Origin: CAINEC01 sp046303115
GTDB lineage: Bacteria > Bacteroidota > Bacteroidia > AKYH767-A > OLB10
Length of the DNA stretch: 11,745 nt
Direction: 5' to 3'
Assembly (NCBI GenBank): GCA_046303115.1
Contig: JBKCGZ010000040.1
Coordinates: 1-11,745 of the forward strand
In this document: piece after piece, positions 1 through 6,023 of the stretch
Numbering within the stretch: position 1 is the stretch's first letter
How the letters are laid out: each line of letters opens with the position of its first letter
Notes under the pieces: generated by a model
Database searches by the model: none
What the model was told of the DNA's origin: nothing
The model's input: the letters and a program-made list of their open reading frames with translations, nothing else
Position numbers and translations under genes: made by a program

Positions 1-249
1 AGCGATTGGAAAATGATTATAGATGGATGTCAGCTTTCTAATTCTGTGTCGGATGAAATAGGTTATGCTTTTGTAGCAAGAGGAATAACTATCGTTGATG
101 CTAATCCAGAAGAAACAGAACAATTACAAATTCGCAAATTATCTTTTGATGAATTAGTGGAGATGGTGATGAGAGGTGAGATTAAAGATTTACTTTCGGT
201 TGCTGCGGTGCTAAAGGTGAAGTTACTTTTAGAAAAGAAATTGATTTGA
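1..249 (+). CDS. Probable Nudix hydrolase, C-terminal part only (5' end outside window)
   Basis: The reading frame is open from base 1 to a TGA at 247-249, giving 82 residues, so the gene begins upstream. The visible part has LSNSVSDEIGYAFVARGIT, an acidic stretch (NPEETEQ), then a helix with LSFDELVEMVMRGEIKD and an alanine-rich segment ending in LLLEKK. This order (a strand with 'F.A.GLT', then 'DELVEMV..GEIKD..SVAAL') is familiar from the C-terminal half of ADP-ribose pyrophosphatase-type Nudix hydrolases, which cleave nucleoside diphosphates linked to another moiety. The catalytic Nudix box (GX5EX7REUXEEXGU) would lie upstream and cannot be checked, so family and substrate are inferred from the tail alone. 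The ATG at 13 is an internal methionine, not the start. The gene converges with rnz. Confidence 0.6.
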   Translation, partial: SDWKMIIDGCQLSNSVSDEIGYAFVARGITIVDANPEETEQLQIRKLSFDELVEMVMRGEIKDLLSVAAVLKVKLLLEKKLI

Positions 250-256
250 TAATATG

Positions 257-273
257 TCCCGATACTATCGGGA
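257..273. repeat. Perfect 8-bp inverted repeat with 1-base centre
   Basis: TCCCGATA (257-264) and TATCGGGA (266-273) are exact reverse complements around a single C. The repeat lies 8 bases after the stop of the Nudix-like gene. It could fold in the 3' end of that transcript, but the following bases are not a clear T tract, so it is not a canonical intrinsic terminator. As recalled, CCCGATA..TATCGGG repeats are frequent between genes in Bacteroidota genomes; this cannot be tested with a single copy. Confidence 0.6.
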
Positions 274-287
274 TTGAAGATTAATTT

Positions 288-364
288 TCATTGTCAAATT
301 AGCACATCGATAAAGTAGTGTCTCAATAAAATTGTGACACACTTTATCACTCATTTTCAAATTA
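288..364. repeat. 40-base hairpin flanked by 14-bp near-perfect direct repeats
   Basis: The core hairpin runs 309-348. Bases 309-316 pair with 341-348 (GATAAAGT/ACTTTATC), A317 is bulged, 318-322 pair with 336-340 (GTGTC/GACAC), T323 and T335 oppose each other, 324-327 pair with 331-334 (CAAT/ATTG), and the loop is AAA. Outside it, TCATTGTCAAATTA (288-301) and TCATTTTCAAATTA (351-364) are direct repeats matching at 13 of 14 positions. A foldback core between direct repeats resembles a tiny non-autonomous insertion with target duplication. It may instead be a transcript-end structure between two converging genes, since the right copy ends 3 bases before the rnz stop. No T tract follows the stem on either strand. 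Confidence 0.55.
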
Positions 365-366
365 AT

Positions 367-1281
367 TTAATCCACCTTAAACTTCCTTCCTTCCAGCGCT
401 AATTCGGTTGAATTAAAAACAGTTTTTGCTTCTACTAATAACGGTTGTAAGTCGCGGTAGCGCGCTGAAAAATGTCCGATGATTAATTTATCCACTTCAG
501 CTTCTTTAGCGACTTGTGCTGCTTGTATGCATGTAGAATGAAAAGTTGCGGCTGCTCTTTCTTCTTGTTCGTGCAAAAAGGTAGCTTCATGATATAATAA
601 ATCAACACCTTTTACTTCATCAGCAATGCCAATATCAAAAATTGTATCTGAGCAATATGCATATGAACGCGATGGTGATGGTTCTTCAGTGAGTTCTTTA
701 TTCGGTATCACATCACCGTTATAGGTTCTGAAATCTTCCCCCTTCCGAAGTTTATTAAAATACGTAAACGGAATATTATGCTCTTGCAATTTATCAATTC
801 GTAATTTTCTCGGACGAGGTTTTTCTTTAAATATAAATCCAGTGCAAGGAACACGATGATTAAGCACAACAGACTTCACCATAATCTCGTCATCTTCAAA
901 AATTACGTCCGGAGCATAATGTCGCACCGAATGAAATATAAGATTATAACGTAGATGCATATTTGAAATCCGTAATTGAATTTCGATGATATCCATCAAC
1001 TCTTGTTGTCCGTAAATATGTAAATCGCTTGTTCTACCTTGCAAATGAAAAGTAGATATTAGTCCGACTAAACCAAGGTAGTGGTCGCCATGCAAATGAC
1101 TAATAAAAATATGGGTGATTTTATGGTATTTAACTCTGTAATTTAATAATTGCGTTAAAGTACCTTCTCCGCAATCAATTAAAAAATGATGATCACGAAT
1201 TATTAAAAGCTGTGAAGTAGGATGACGATTATATATGGGAGTAGCGGAACTACTCCCTAAAATTGTTAATTCAAAACCCAT
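367..1281 (-). CDS. rnz: Ribonuclease Z (tRNA 3' processing endonuclease)
   Basis: A 304-residue protein, normal for the short (ELAC1-type) RNase Z, the zinc-dependent endonuclease that removes the 3' trailer of tRNA precursors. Visible features are the opening LTILGSSSATP, the metallo-beta-lactamase motif HLHGDH at 62-67, NHRVP with H142, AYCSDT with D212, LLYHEATF with H231, H248, and GHFSARY with H270. The basic segment KPRPRKLR (about 154-161) sits where the tRNA-binding exosite arm is expected. The ATG directly abuts the TAA of the upstream gene with no gap, so its translation start lies inside the preceding gene and translation is probably coupled. It is the last gene of the STAS/T9SS/rnz group. 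Family assignment is secure. Confidence 0.95.
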   Translation of the reverse strand: MGFELTILGSSSATPIYNRHPTSQLLIIRDHHFLIDCGEGTLTQLLNYRVKYHKITHIFISHLHGDHYLGLVGLISTFHLQGRTSDLHIYGQQELMDIIEIQLRISNMHLRYNLIFHSVRHYAPDVIFEDDEIMVKSVVLNHRVPCTGFIFKEKPRPRKLRIDKLQEHNIPFTYFNKLRKGEDFRTYNGDVIPNKELTEEPSPSRSYAYCSDTIFDIGIADEVKGVDLLYHEATFLHEQEERAAATFHSTCIQAAQVAKEAEVDKLIIGHFSARYRDLQPLLVEAKTVFNSTELALEGRKFKVD

Positions 1282-2034
1282 TTATTTTTTGGAAATCACC
1301 ATTCTCTTGGTAACCGACTCGCCGTTAACAGAGATGGAATACATATAAACACCAGGAGTAAAATCACGAACATCTAACTTCAATATGTTCTCTCCCTGAT
1401 CGCCATTATACGTTCTATGATAAACTTCTTTACCAATCATGTTATGCATATAAAATTCAACTTCACCTGAATTAGGTAAGTTGTAAATGATTGTAGTAAA
1501 ATCTTCTGTTGGATTTGGCATATTTTGACTCATTGTCAATGTTGGAACGCCAGCTTCGCTAAGTCCTGAAGTAGTTGTAACAGTTAAGTAATAATAATTG
1601 ATAGTATCAATCTGAGAGTTTGGTACTCCAAAAATTGTTGCATTTGTTTTTGTCACAGCTGTAATCTGGAATACACCAGCAACTGTTGGAGTTCCTGTTA
1701 TTGCTACACAACCGTTAGATCCACCAGGGAAAACACAACTTGCAGGATTGCAGGTGTAAGATAATCCAGCAGGTAATCCAGCGAAAGACAATAATTCAAT
1801 TGATGTAATAGGAACAGTAACAGGCAATGGCCCAATAGCAACAACCGTATCAACCGGAATACGTAATTGCATATCTTGCGTATATGGCTGATTCAAAACA
1901 GCAGGCGCTAATCCCGTTGCACTATCAGGATAAATTCCTGGTTGTGTGATTGCTGGATTAGGTGTACACTGAGATAAAGCGATTTTATTTCCAACTAAAA
2001 CGATTAATACAATAAGTGTAAATATTTTTCTCAT
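1282..2034 (-). CDS. Secreted protein with Ig-like region and C-terminal T9SS sorting domain
   Basis: 250 residues. Residues 1-21 form a signal peptide: MRK, then a hydrophobic run, then ALSQ before C23. The middle (about 30-155) is Thr/Val/Pro-rich and beta-like. It includes SFAGLPAGLSYTCNP, then C100, C109 and AITGTPTVAGVFQITAV, like the putative Ig (He_PIG-type) repeats of Bacteroidota surface proteins; C95, C100 and C109 could form disulphides. Residues about 165-250 are a type A T9SS sorting domain: SQNMPNPTEDFTTIIYNLP, then GKEVYH, then FTPGVYMYSISVNGES and a basic, lysine-rich end. The product should cross the inner membrane by Sec and the outer membrane by the Por/T9SS machinery, which removes this domain. 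No catalytic motif is visible and the function is unknown. It sits 13 bases after the STAS gene and abuts rnz. Confidence 0.85.
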   Translation of the reverse strand: MRKIFTLIVLIVLVGNKIALSQCTPNPAITQPGIYPDSATGLAPAVLNQPYTQDMQLRIPVDTVVAIGPLPVTVPITSIELLSFAGLPAGLSYTCNPASCVFPGGSNGCVAITGTPTVAGVFQITAVTKTNATIFGVPNSQIDTINYYYLTVTTTSGLSEAGVPTLTMSQNMPNPTEDFTTIIYNLPNSGEVEFYMHNMIGKEVYHRTYNGDQGENILKLDVRDFTPGVYMYSISVNGESVTKRMVISKK

Positions 2035-2047
2035 AAGTGGTGTTGTT

Positions 2048-2425
2048 TTATGATTGATCTTCGTTTATATTCTTTTCCATTTCACTTGCAAGAACAAATT
2101 CAACGGCTTCCTGGTTTGATGATTTAATGTTTAATACTTGATCCAATTGTGATATTTGAACTAGCTTTTTAACTGCGTCGTTTAATCCTGTTACTACGAA
2201 AACTCCGTTTGAGTTTTTGCATAAACGGTTTCCAACTAATATCGCGCTTAATCCAGAAGAATCACAATACATTGATTCAGATAAGTCAACAATAATATTT
2301 GAAAAGCCTTGGCTATTGATTAATAACAACTCTGATTTTAACTCGGCAGCAATAAGTGTGTTTAACTTTTGCTCGTGTAGTTTTACAACTACGTATTTAT
2401 CATTTTTATCTAATGTGAACTGCAT
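2048..2425 (-). CDS. STAS-domain protein, anti-sigma factor antagonist type
   Basis: 125 residues forming one STAS domain (about 1-110) with a short charged tail (EMEKNINEDQS). The signature VDLSESMYCDSSGLSAILV at 46-64 matches the SpoIIAA/RsbV family. The second serine of DSSG (S57) aligns with the serine that a partner kinase phosphorylates to control binding to an anti-sigma factor. Further on, VFVVTGLNDAVKKLVQISQLDQVL corresponds to the usual 'v.G....v..lf..tgl..vf' strand and helix. No RsbW-like kinase or sigma factor gene is in this window, so the partner is unknown and a role outside sigma control is possible. It is the first gene of a tight group with the T9SS protein (13-base gap) and rnz, and has its own promoter-like sequence. 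Confidence 0.85.
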   Translation of the reverse strand: MQFTLDKNDKYVVVKLHEQKLNTLIAAELKSELLLINSQGFSNIIVDLSESMYCDSSGLSAILVGNRLCKNSNGVFVVTGLNDAVKKLVQISQLDQVLNIKSSNQEAVEFVLASEMEKNINEDQS

Positions 2426-2443
2426 CGGTTAGTGGTGTTTAAA

Positions 2444-2474
2444 CAAATATACTATAAAAATCGAAATCAGAAAA
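2444..2474 (-). promoter_or_regulatory. Putative Bacteroidota-type promoter of the STAS/T9SS/rnz group
   Basis: Read on the minus strand, TATATTTG (complement of 2444-2451) fits the -7 consensus TAnnTTTG. Exactly 19 bases further upstream is TTTT (2471-2474), one base off the -33 TTTG. Transcription would start roughly a dozen bases before the STAS ATG. No terminator is visible after pyrB, so read-through from pyrRB is also possible. Confidence 0.5.
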
Positions 2475-2500
2475 TTTTGCTTTAAAGGATTGTTAACGAT

Positions 2501-3439
2501 TTATTGTTTAAATCCGCTGTTTTGAGCTAATAGATACAAAACGGCCATTCTTACGGCGACCCCATTCTCCACCTGGTCAAGAATAATACTTTGTTTGCTA
2601 TCGGCCACATCGCTGGTAATTTCTACGCCTCTATTAATTGGACCAGGGTGCATCACAACAATCTCTTTTTCCAGACTATCCAAAATGGTACGATTAAGAC
2701 CATACAACATACTATACTCACGAAGCGAAGGGAAATACTTAATATCTTGTCGCTCGAGCTGTATGCGCAGCATATTGGCTACATCACACCAGTTTAATGC
2801 TTTTATTAAGTCGTGTTCTACTTTCACACCTAACTCTTGCATGTATTTCGGAATAAGCGTTTTGGGTCCGCAAACCATTACCTCTGCACCTAACTTCTGA
2901 AGACAAAATATATTTGAAAGTGCTACGCGCGAGTGAAGTATATCACCCACAATTACCACCTTCTTTCCTTCTACATTTCCTAGCTTCTCTCTGATTGAAA
3001 AGGCATCGAGCAAGGCTTGCGTTGGATGCTCATGGGTACCATCACCCGCATTGATTACGCTTGCATTAATATGATTTGCAAGAAACACTGCCGCTCCTGG
3101 CTTTGGATGTCGCATAACCACCATATCAACTTTCATCGCCAGAATATTATTAACTGTATCGATTAATGTTTCTCCTTTAGATACAGAAGATCCGGAAGCA
3201 GAGAAGTTAACTACATCGGCCGATAAACGCTTTTCAGCTAACTCAAAACTCAACCTTGTACGAGTAGAATTTTCAAAGAAAATATTGGCAACTGTTATGT
3301 CGCGCAAAGAAGGCACTTTTTTAATCGGACGATTAATTACCTCTTTAAAATTATCAGCGGTTTGAAAAATGAGTTCAATATCTTCTCTAGTAAGATCTTT
3401 AATGCCTAGAAGATGTTTAACACTCAACTGCTGACTCAT
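2501..3439 (-). CDS. pyrB: Aspartate carbamoyltransferase catalytic chain
   Basis: Catalyses carbamoyl phosphate + L-aspartate to N-carbamoyl-L-aspartate, the committed step of pyrimidine synthesis, in the cytoplasm. Using the ATG at 3439 it has 312 residues, typical of bacterial catalytic chains. Carbamoyl-phosphate-binding motifs are ENSTRTR (56-62), SVSKGE with K88 (85-90) and RHPKPGA (110-116). GDGTHEHPTQALLD (132-145) and HSR (169-171) complete the N-domain site. MHPGPINRG (263-271) supplies the aspartate-domain PGP loop. The frame extends upstream to an ATG at 3466, adding MDHFIRNKI, but that would overlap pyrR by 31 bases. The ATG at 3437-3439 overlaps the pyrR TGA in a 4-base ATGA, the usual sign of coupled translation, and is preferred. 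No pyrI regulatory-chain gene is adjacent. Confidence 0.95.
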   Translation of the reverse strand: MSQQLSVKHLLGIKDLTREDIELIFQTADNFKEVINRPIKKVPSLRDITVANIFFENSTRTRLSFELAEKRLSADVVNFSASGSSVSKGETLIDTVNNILAMKVDMVVMRHPKPGAAVFLANHINASVINAGDGTHEHPTQALLDAFSIREKLGNVEGKKVVIVGDILHSRVALSNIFCLQKLGAEVMVCGPKTLIPKYMQELGVKVEHDLIKALNWCDVANMLRIQLERQDIKYFPSLREYSMLYGLNRTILDSLEKEIVVMHPGPINRGVEITSDVADSKQSIILDQVENGVAVRMAVLYLLAQNSGFKQ

Positions 3440-3993
3440 AATTTTGTTTCTGATGAAGTGATCCATACTCCGTCGTCACCATCATCCGACTGAAGTTGAA
3501 CTAATACTTTTTCACTTGCGATGGTATCAATAGATTGCCCGATATAATCGGCAGCAATCGGTAACTCACGACTAAACTTTCTGTCAATTAAAGCAAGTAA
3601 TTCCACTTTAGTAGGACGGCCAAAATCAAGTAGCGCATCTAATGCGGCTCTTATTGTTCTACCTGTGTATAATACATCATCCACTAAAACAACAACCTTC
3701 CCTTCTACCTGAATATCCATTTTATTGGCACTGGGAACAATCAATTCTCTACGTCTGAAATCATCTCTGTAAAAGCTGATATCTAGTTCACCGTATTCGA
3801 TATTGATAGTGGGATTTATCTCTTGCAGGCGCTTGAAAATACGACGAGAAACTAACACACCTCTCGACTGTATTCCGATGACAACAGTGCCTTTAAAATC
3901 ATTATGATTTTCGATTAACTGATAACATAAGCGATCAAGGGTAATGCTCAGCAATTCCTTGTTAAAAATTCGCTTTGTTTGTCCGTTTTGCAT
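3436..3993 (-). CDS. pyrR: PyrR: pyr operon regulator / uracil phosphoribosyltransferase
   Basis: 185 residues from the ATG at 3993, matching the family length of about 180. The fold is a type I phosphoribosyltransferase. GIQSRGVLVSRR (40-51) is the pyrophosphate-binding loop, VVVLVDDVLYTGRT (100-113) is the PRPP motif with paired acids D105 and D106, and LIDRKFSRELPIAADYIG (135-152) matches the PyrR-specific segment of the Bacillus protein. In Gram-positive bacteria PyrR binds pyr mRNA in response to UMP and attenuates transcription; many PyrRs also convert uracil + PRPP to UMP. A TTG three codons upstream (4000-4002) could extend the frame, but it lies inside a promoter-like box, so the ATG is preferred. 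The stop overlaps the pyrB start (ATGA), making pyrR-pyrB one operon. No PyrR-binding-loop sequence is visible upstream. Confidence 0.93.
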   Translation of the reverse strand: MQNGQTKRIFNKELLSITLDRLCYQLIENHNDFKGTVVIGIQSRGVLVSRRIFKRLQEINPTINIEYGELDISFYRDDFRRRELIVPSANKMDIQVEGKVVVLVDDVLYTGRTIRAALDALLDFGRPTKVELLALIDRKFSRELPIAADYIGQSIDTIASEKVLVQLQSDDGDDGVWITSSETKL

Positions 3994-3999
3994 CGAGAG

Positions 4000-4007
4000 C
4001 AAATTTA
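4000..4007 (-). promoter_or_regulatory. Putative -7 box for pyrRB, 6 bases from the start codon
   Basis: On the minus strand TAAATTTG fits TAnnTTTG and ends 6 bases before the pyrR ATG, so the transcript would be leaderless or nearly so. The expected -33 position, about 19 bases upstream, falls in the T-rich arm of the preceding terminator and shows no clean TTTG, so the promoter is only moderately supported. Confidence 0.4.
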
Positions 4008-4021
4008 GTGTATTTATTCAA

Positions 4022-4057
4022 AAAAAATCCCCCTTAACGAATTAAGAGGGATTTTTT
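4022..4057 (-). terminator. Intrinsic terminator after rpsA
   Basis: Bases 4022-4037 pair with 4042-4057 around the loop CGAA (4038-4041), with a single C/A mismatch at 4032/4047. The stem ends in A6/T6 arms, giving a T tract on the minus strand (and also on the plus strand). It begins 20 bases after the rpsA stop and ends 28 bases before the pyrR ATG, separating rpsA transcription from pyrRB. Confidence 0.88.
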
Positions 4058-4077
4058 ACTATTTATGAAAACTAAAA

Positions 4078-5895
4078 TTATGCATTGTTATTGTTTTCAT
4101 CCATGCTACTCTTAAGATTAGCAAGTGCTGAGATATCACCTAAAGTTGACTTCTCCTGTGATTCTTTAATTTTCTTCACAGCTTTAGCAGTTGTATTCTC
4201 TTCTTTTTCTTTTTCAGCAGACTGAGCTTTCTTTTCTTCAGCAGCCTTTTCATCAAAGATACGAGTATGAGAAACTACGATACGACGGTTGTCCTTGCTG
4301 AATTCGATTACTTTGAAATCTAAAGTTTCGTTTTCTTTAGCAACAGTTCCATCTTGTTTAGATAACTGACGGTAAGGAGCGAATGCTTCAACACCATATG
4401 TAGAGAACATTACAGCAGCACCTTTATCAGTTACTTTTCCAATAGCACCTTGATGAACACTTCCTACTGTGAATACTGTTTCATAAGTATCCCAAGGATT
4501 ATCTTCTAATTGCTTATGTCCAAGACTTAAACGACGGTTGTCAACATCAACTTCTAAAACAACAACATCTAGTTCTTCACCAATCTTAGTGAATTCAGCA
4601 GGATGCTTGATTTTCTTGTTCCAGCTTAAGTCGCTGATGTGGATTAATCCATCAACACCTTCTTCTAACTCAACGAATACTCCGAAGTTAGTGAAGTTAC
4701 GAACCTTCGCTTTATGCTTCGACCCAACCGGATATTTAGCTAAGATAGCTCCCCAAGGATCATCAGAAAGTTGTTTTAAACCTAATGACATTTTATGCTC
4801 ATCACGGTCGATTGAAAGAATCACTGTTTCTACTTCATCACCTACTTTTAGGAAGTCTTGTGGACTACGTAAATGCTGTGACCAAGACATTTCAGAAACG
4901 TGAATTAAACCTTCAACACCCGGGATAATTTCGATGAATGCACCATAGTCAGTTAACACAACTACTTTTCCTTTGATACGGTCGCCTTCTTTCAGATTTG
5001 CATCTAAAGCTTCCCAAGGTTGAGCAGTTAATTGTTTTAATCCTAACGCGATACGCTTCTTCTCATCATCAAAATCAAGAATTACTACATTGATTTTATC
5101 ATCCAACTTCAATACTTCTTCTGGATGATTGATGCGGCCCCAACTGATATCAGTAATATGAAGTAAGCCATCAACACCACCAAGATCCATGAACACACCA
5201 TAAGAAGTGATGTTTTTCACAGTTCCTTCAAGTACCTGACCTTTTTCAAGTTTACTCATGATTTCAAGCTTCTGCTTCTCCATTTCGTTCTCGATAAGAA
5301 CCTTGTGAGAAACAACCACATTTTTGAACTCCTGATTGATTTTAACAATCTTGAATTCCATTGTTTTTCCTACGTAAACATCGTAGTCACGGATAGGCTT
5401 AACATCGATTTGAGATCCTGGTAAGAAAGCTTCAATACCAAAAACATCTACGATTAAACCACCCTTTGTACGGCATTTAACGTAACCGGTAATGATTTCA
5501 TCTTTCTCCAAAGATTCGTTAACACGCTCCCAAGATTTGGTAGCACGCGCACGCTTGTGAGAAAGGATCAATTGACCGTTTTTGTCTTCTGTCGTTTCCA
5601 CGTACACTTCCACCTGATCACCTGCTTTTAAGTCAGGCATGTGACGGAATTCAGTAAGCGGAATTAAACCATCCGACTTGTAGCCGATGTCAACAACGGC
5701 TTCTTTGCTGGTTAAGCTAATGATGGTACCCATCATGATTTCGTGCTCCAGCACTTGATTCAACTTATGATCATACAACGCTTCCATTTTTTCACGGTCA
5801 GCTGACTTGTACGTTTCATAAGCTTTGCCTGTGTTATCCCAATCAAAGTCGTTGGAATCAGGCGTTGCAAAATTGATATGTGTAGAATTTGCCAT
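4078..5895 (-). CDS. rpsA: 30S ribosomal protein S1 (bS1), six S1 domains
   Basis: 605 residues, the size of a long six-domain S1. S1 is the mRNA-binding protein of the small ribosomal subunit that helps recruit and unfold transcripts. S1 repeats lie at about 52-115, 133-198, 219-286, 304-373, 391-460 and 478-544. Domains 3-5 are the most canonical (for example SYGVFMDLGGVDGLLHITDISW at 231-252, and HPEE/SPQD/HPAE preceding each K.GD-type strand), each followed by a LGLKQL or LGHKQL linker. An acidic N-terminal arm (1-45) and a charged Lys/Glu tail (545-582) flank the repeats, and the C terminus carries STLGDISALANL (583-594), typical of Bacteroidota S1. It has its own promoter upstream and a terminator downstream. 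S1 matters here because the genes in this window lack clear Shine-Dalgarno sequences. Confidence 0.96.
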   Translation of the reverse strand: MANSTHINFATPDSNDFDWDNTGKAYETYKSADREKMEALYDHKLNQVLEHEIMMGTIISLTSKEAVVDIGYKSDGLIPLTEFRHMPDLKAGDQVEVYVETTEDKNGQLILSHKRARATKSWERVNESLEKDEIITGYVKCRTKGGLIVDVFGIEAFLPGSQIDVKPIRDYDVYVGKTMEFKIVKINQEFKNVVVSHKVLIENEMEKQKLEIMSKLEKGQVLEGTVKNITSYGVFMDLGGVDGLLHITDISWGRINHPEEVLKLDDKINVVILDFDDEKKRIALGLKQLTAQPWEALDANLKEGDRIKGKVVVLTDYGAFIEIIPGVEGLIHVSEMSWSQHLRSPQDFLKVGDEVETVILSIDRDEHKMSLGLKQLSDDPWGAILAKYPVGSKHKAKVRNFTNFGVFVELEEGVDGLIHISDLSWNKKIKHPAEFTKIGEELDVVVLEVDVDNRRLSLGHKQLEDNPWDTYETVFTVGSVHQGAIGKVTDKGAAVMFSTYGVEAFAPYRQLSKQDGTVAKENETLDFKVIEFSKDNRRIVVSHTRIFDEKAAEEKKAQSAEKEKEENTTAKAVKKIKESQEKSTLGDISALANLKSSMDENNNNA

Positions 5896-5941
5896 CTAGT
5901 TTATTGCCTCTCTTGATTTTAAGTGCTTCAAAAAAGGAGTG

Positions 5942-5972
5942 CAAATGTAATAAACATCCTTTGAATATCAAA
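5942..5972 (-). promoter_or_regulatory. Promoter of rpsA, near-ideal Bacteroidota consensus
   Basis: On the minus strand TTTG (complement of 5969-5972), exactly 19 bases, then TACATTTG (complement of 5942-5949). Both boxes match the -33 TTTG and -7 TAnnTTTG elements described for Bacteroidota. The box continues into CACTCC, leaving a leader of roughly 40-45 bases before the rpsA ATG. The leader contains GAGAGG about 12 bases before the ATG, which is a poor Shine-Dalgarno match. Confidence 0.8.
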
Positions 5973-5976
5973 GGAT
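5956..5976. promoter_or_regulatory. Perfect 9-bp inverted repeat overlapping the rpsA -33 element
   Basis: ATCCTTTGA (5956-5964) and TCAAAGGAT (5968-5976) are exact reverse complements separated by ATA. The right arm contains the -33 box and the left arm lies in the spacer, so a dimeric regulator bound here would cover the promoter. It also sits 47 bases after the ispH stop and could act as a weak transcript end, but no T tract follows it in the ispH direction. No known regulator is assigned. Confidence 0.6.
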
Positions 5977-6023
5977 TTTATATTTCTAAAATTGGAAAAA
6001 AATTATTTGAAAAAATGCTTGAA

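Noticed and set aside
2217..2900. Plus-strand open frames of 68-101 codons opposite the STAS and pyrB genes
   Set aside because: They lie antisense to well-supported conserved genes, have no family resemblance, and overlap one another in different frames.
4022..4057. Terminator before pyrR read as a PyrR-controlled attenuator
   Set aside because: It starts 20 bases after the rpsA stop and fits a simple rpsA terminator; no antiterminator pairing or PyrR loop is visible. Kept as an alternative in the findings.
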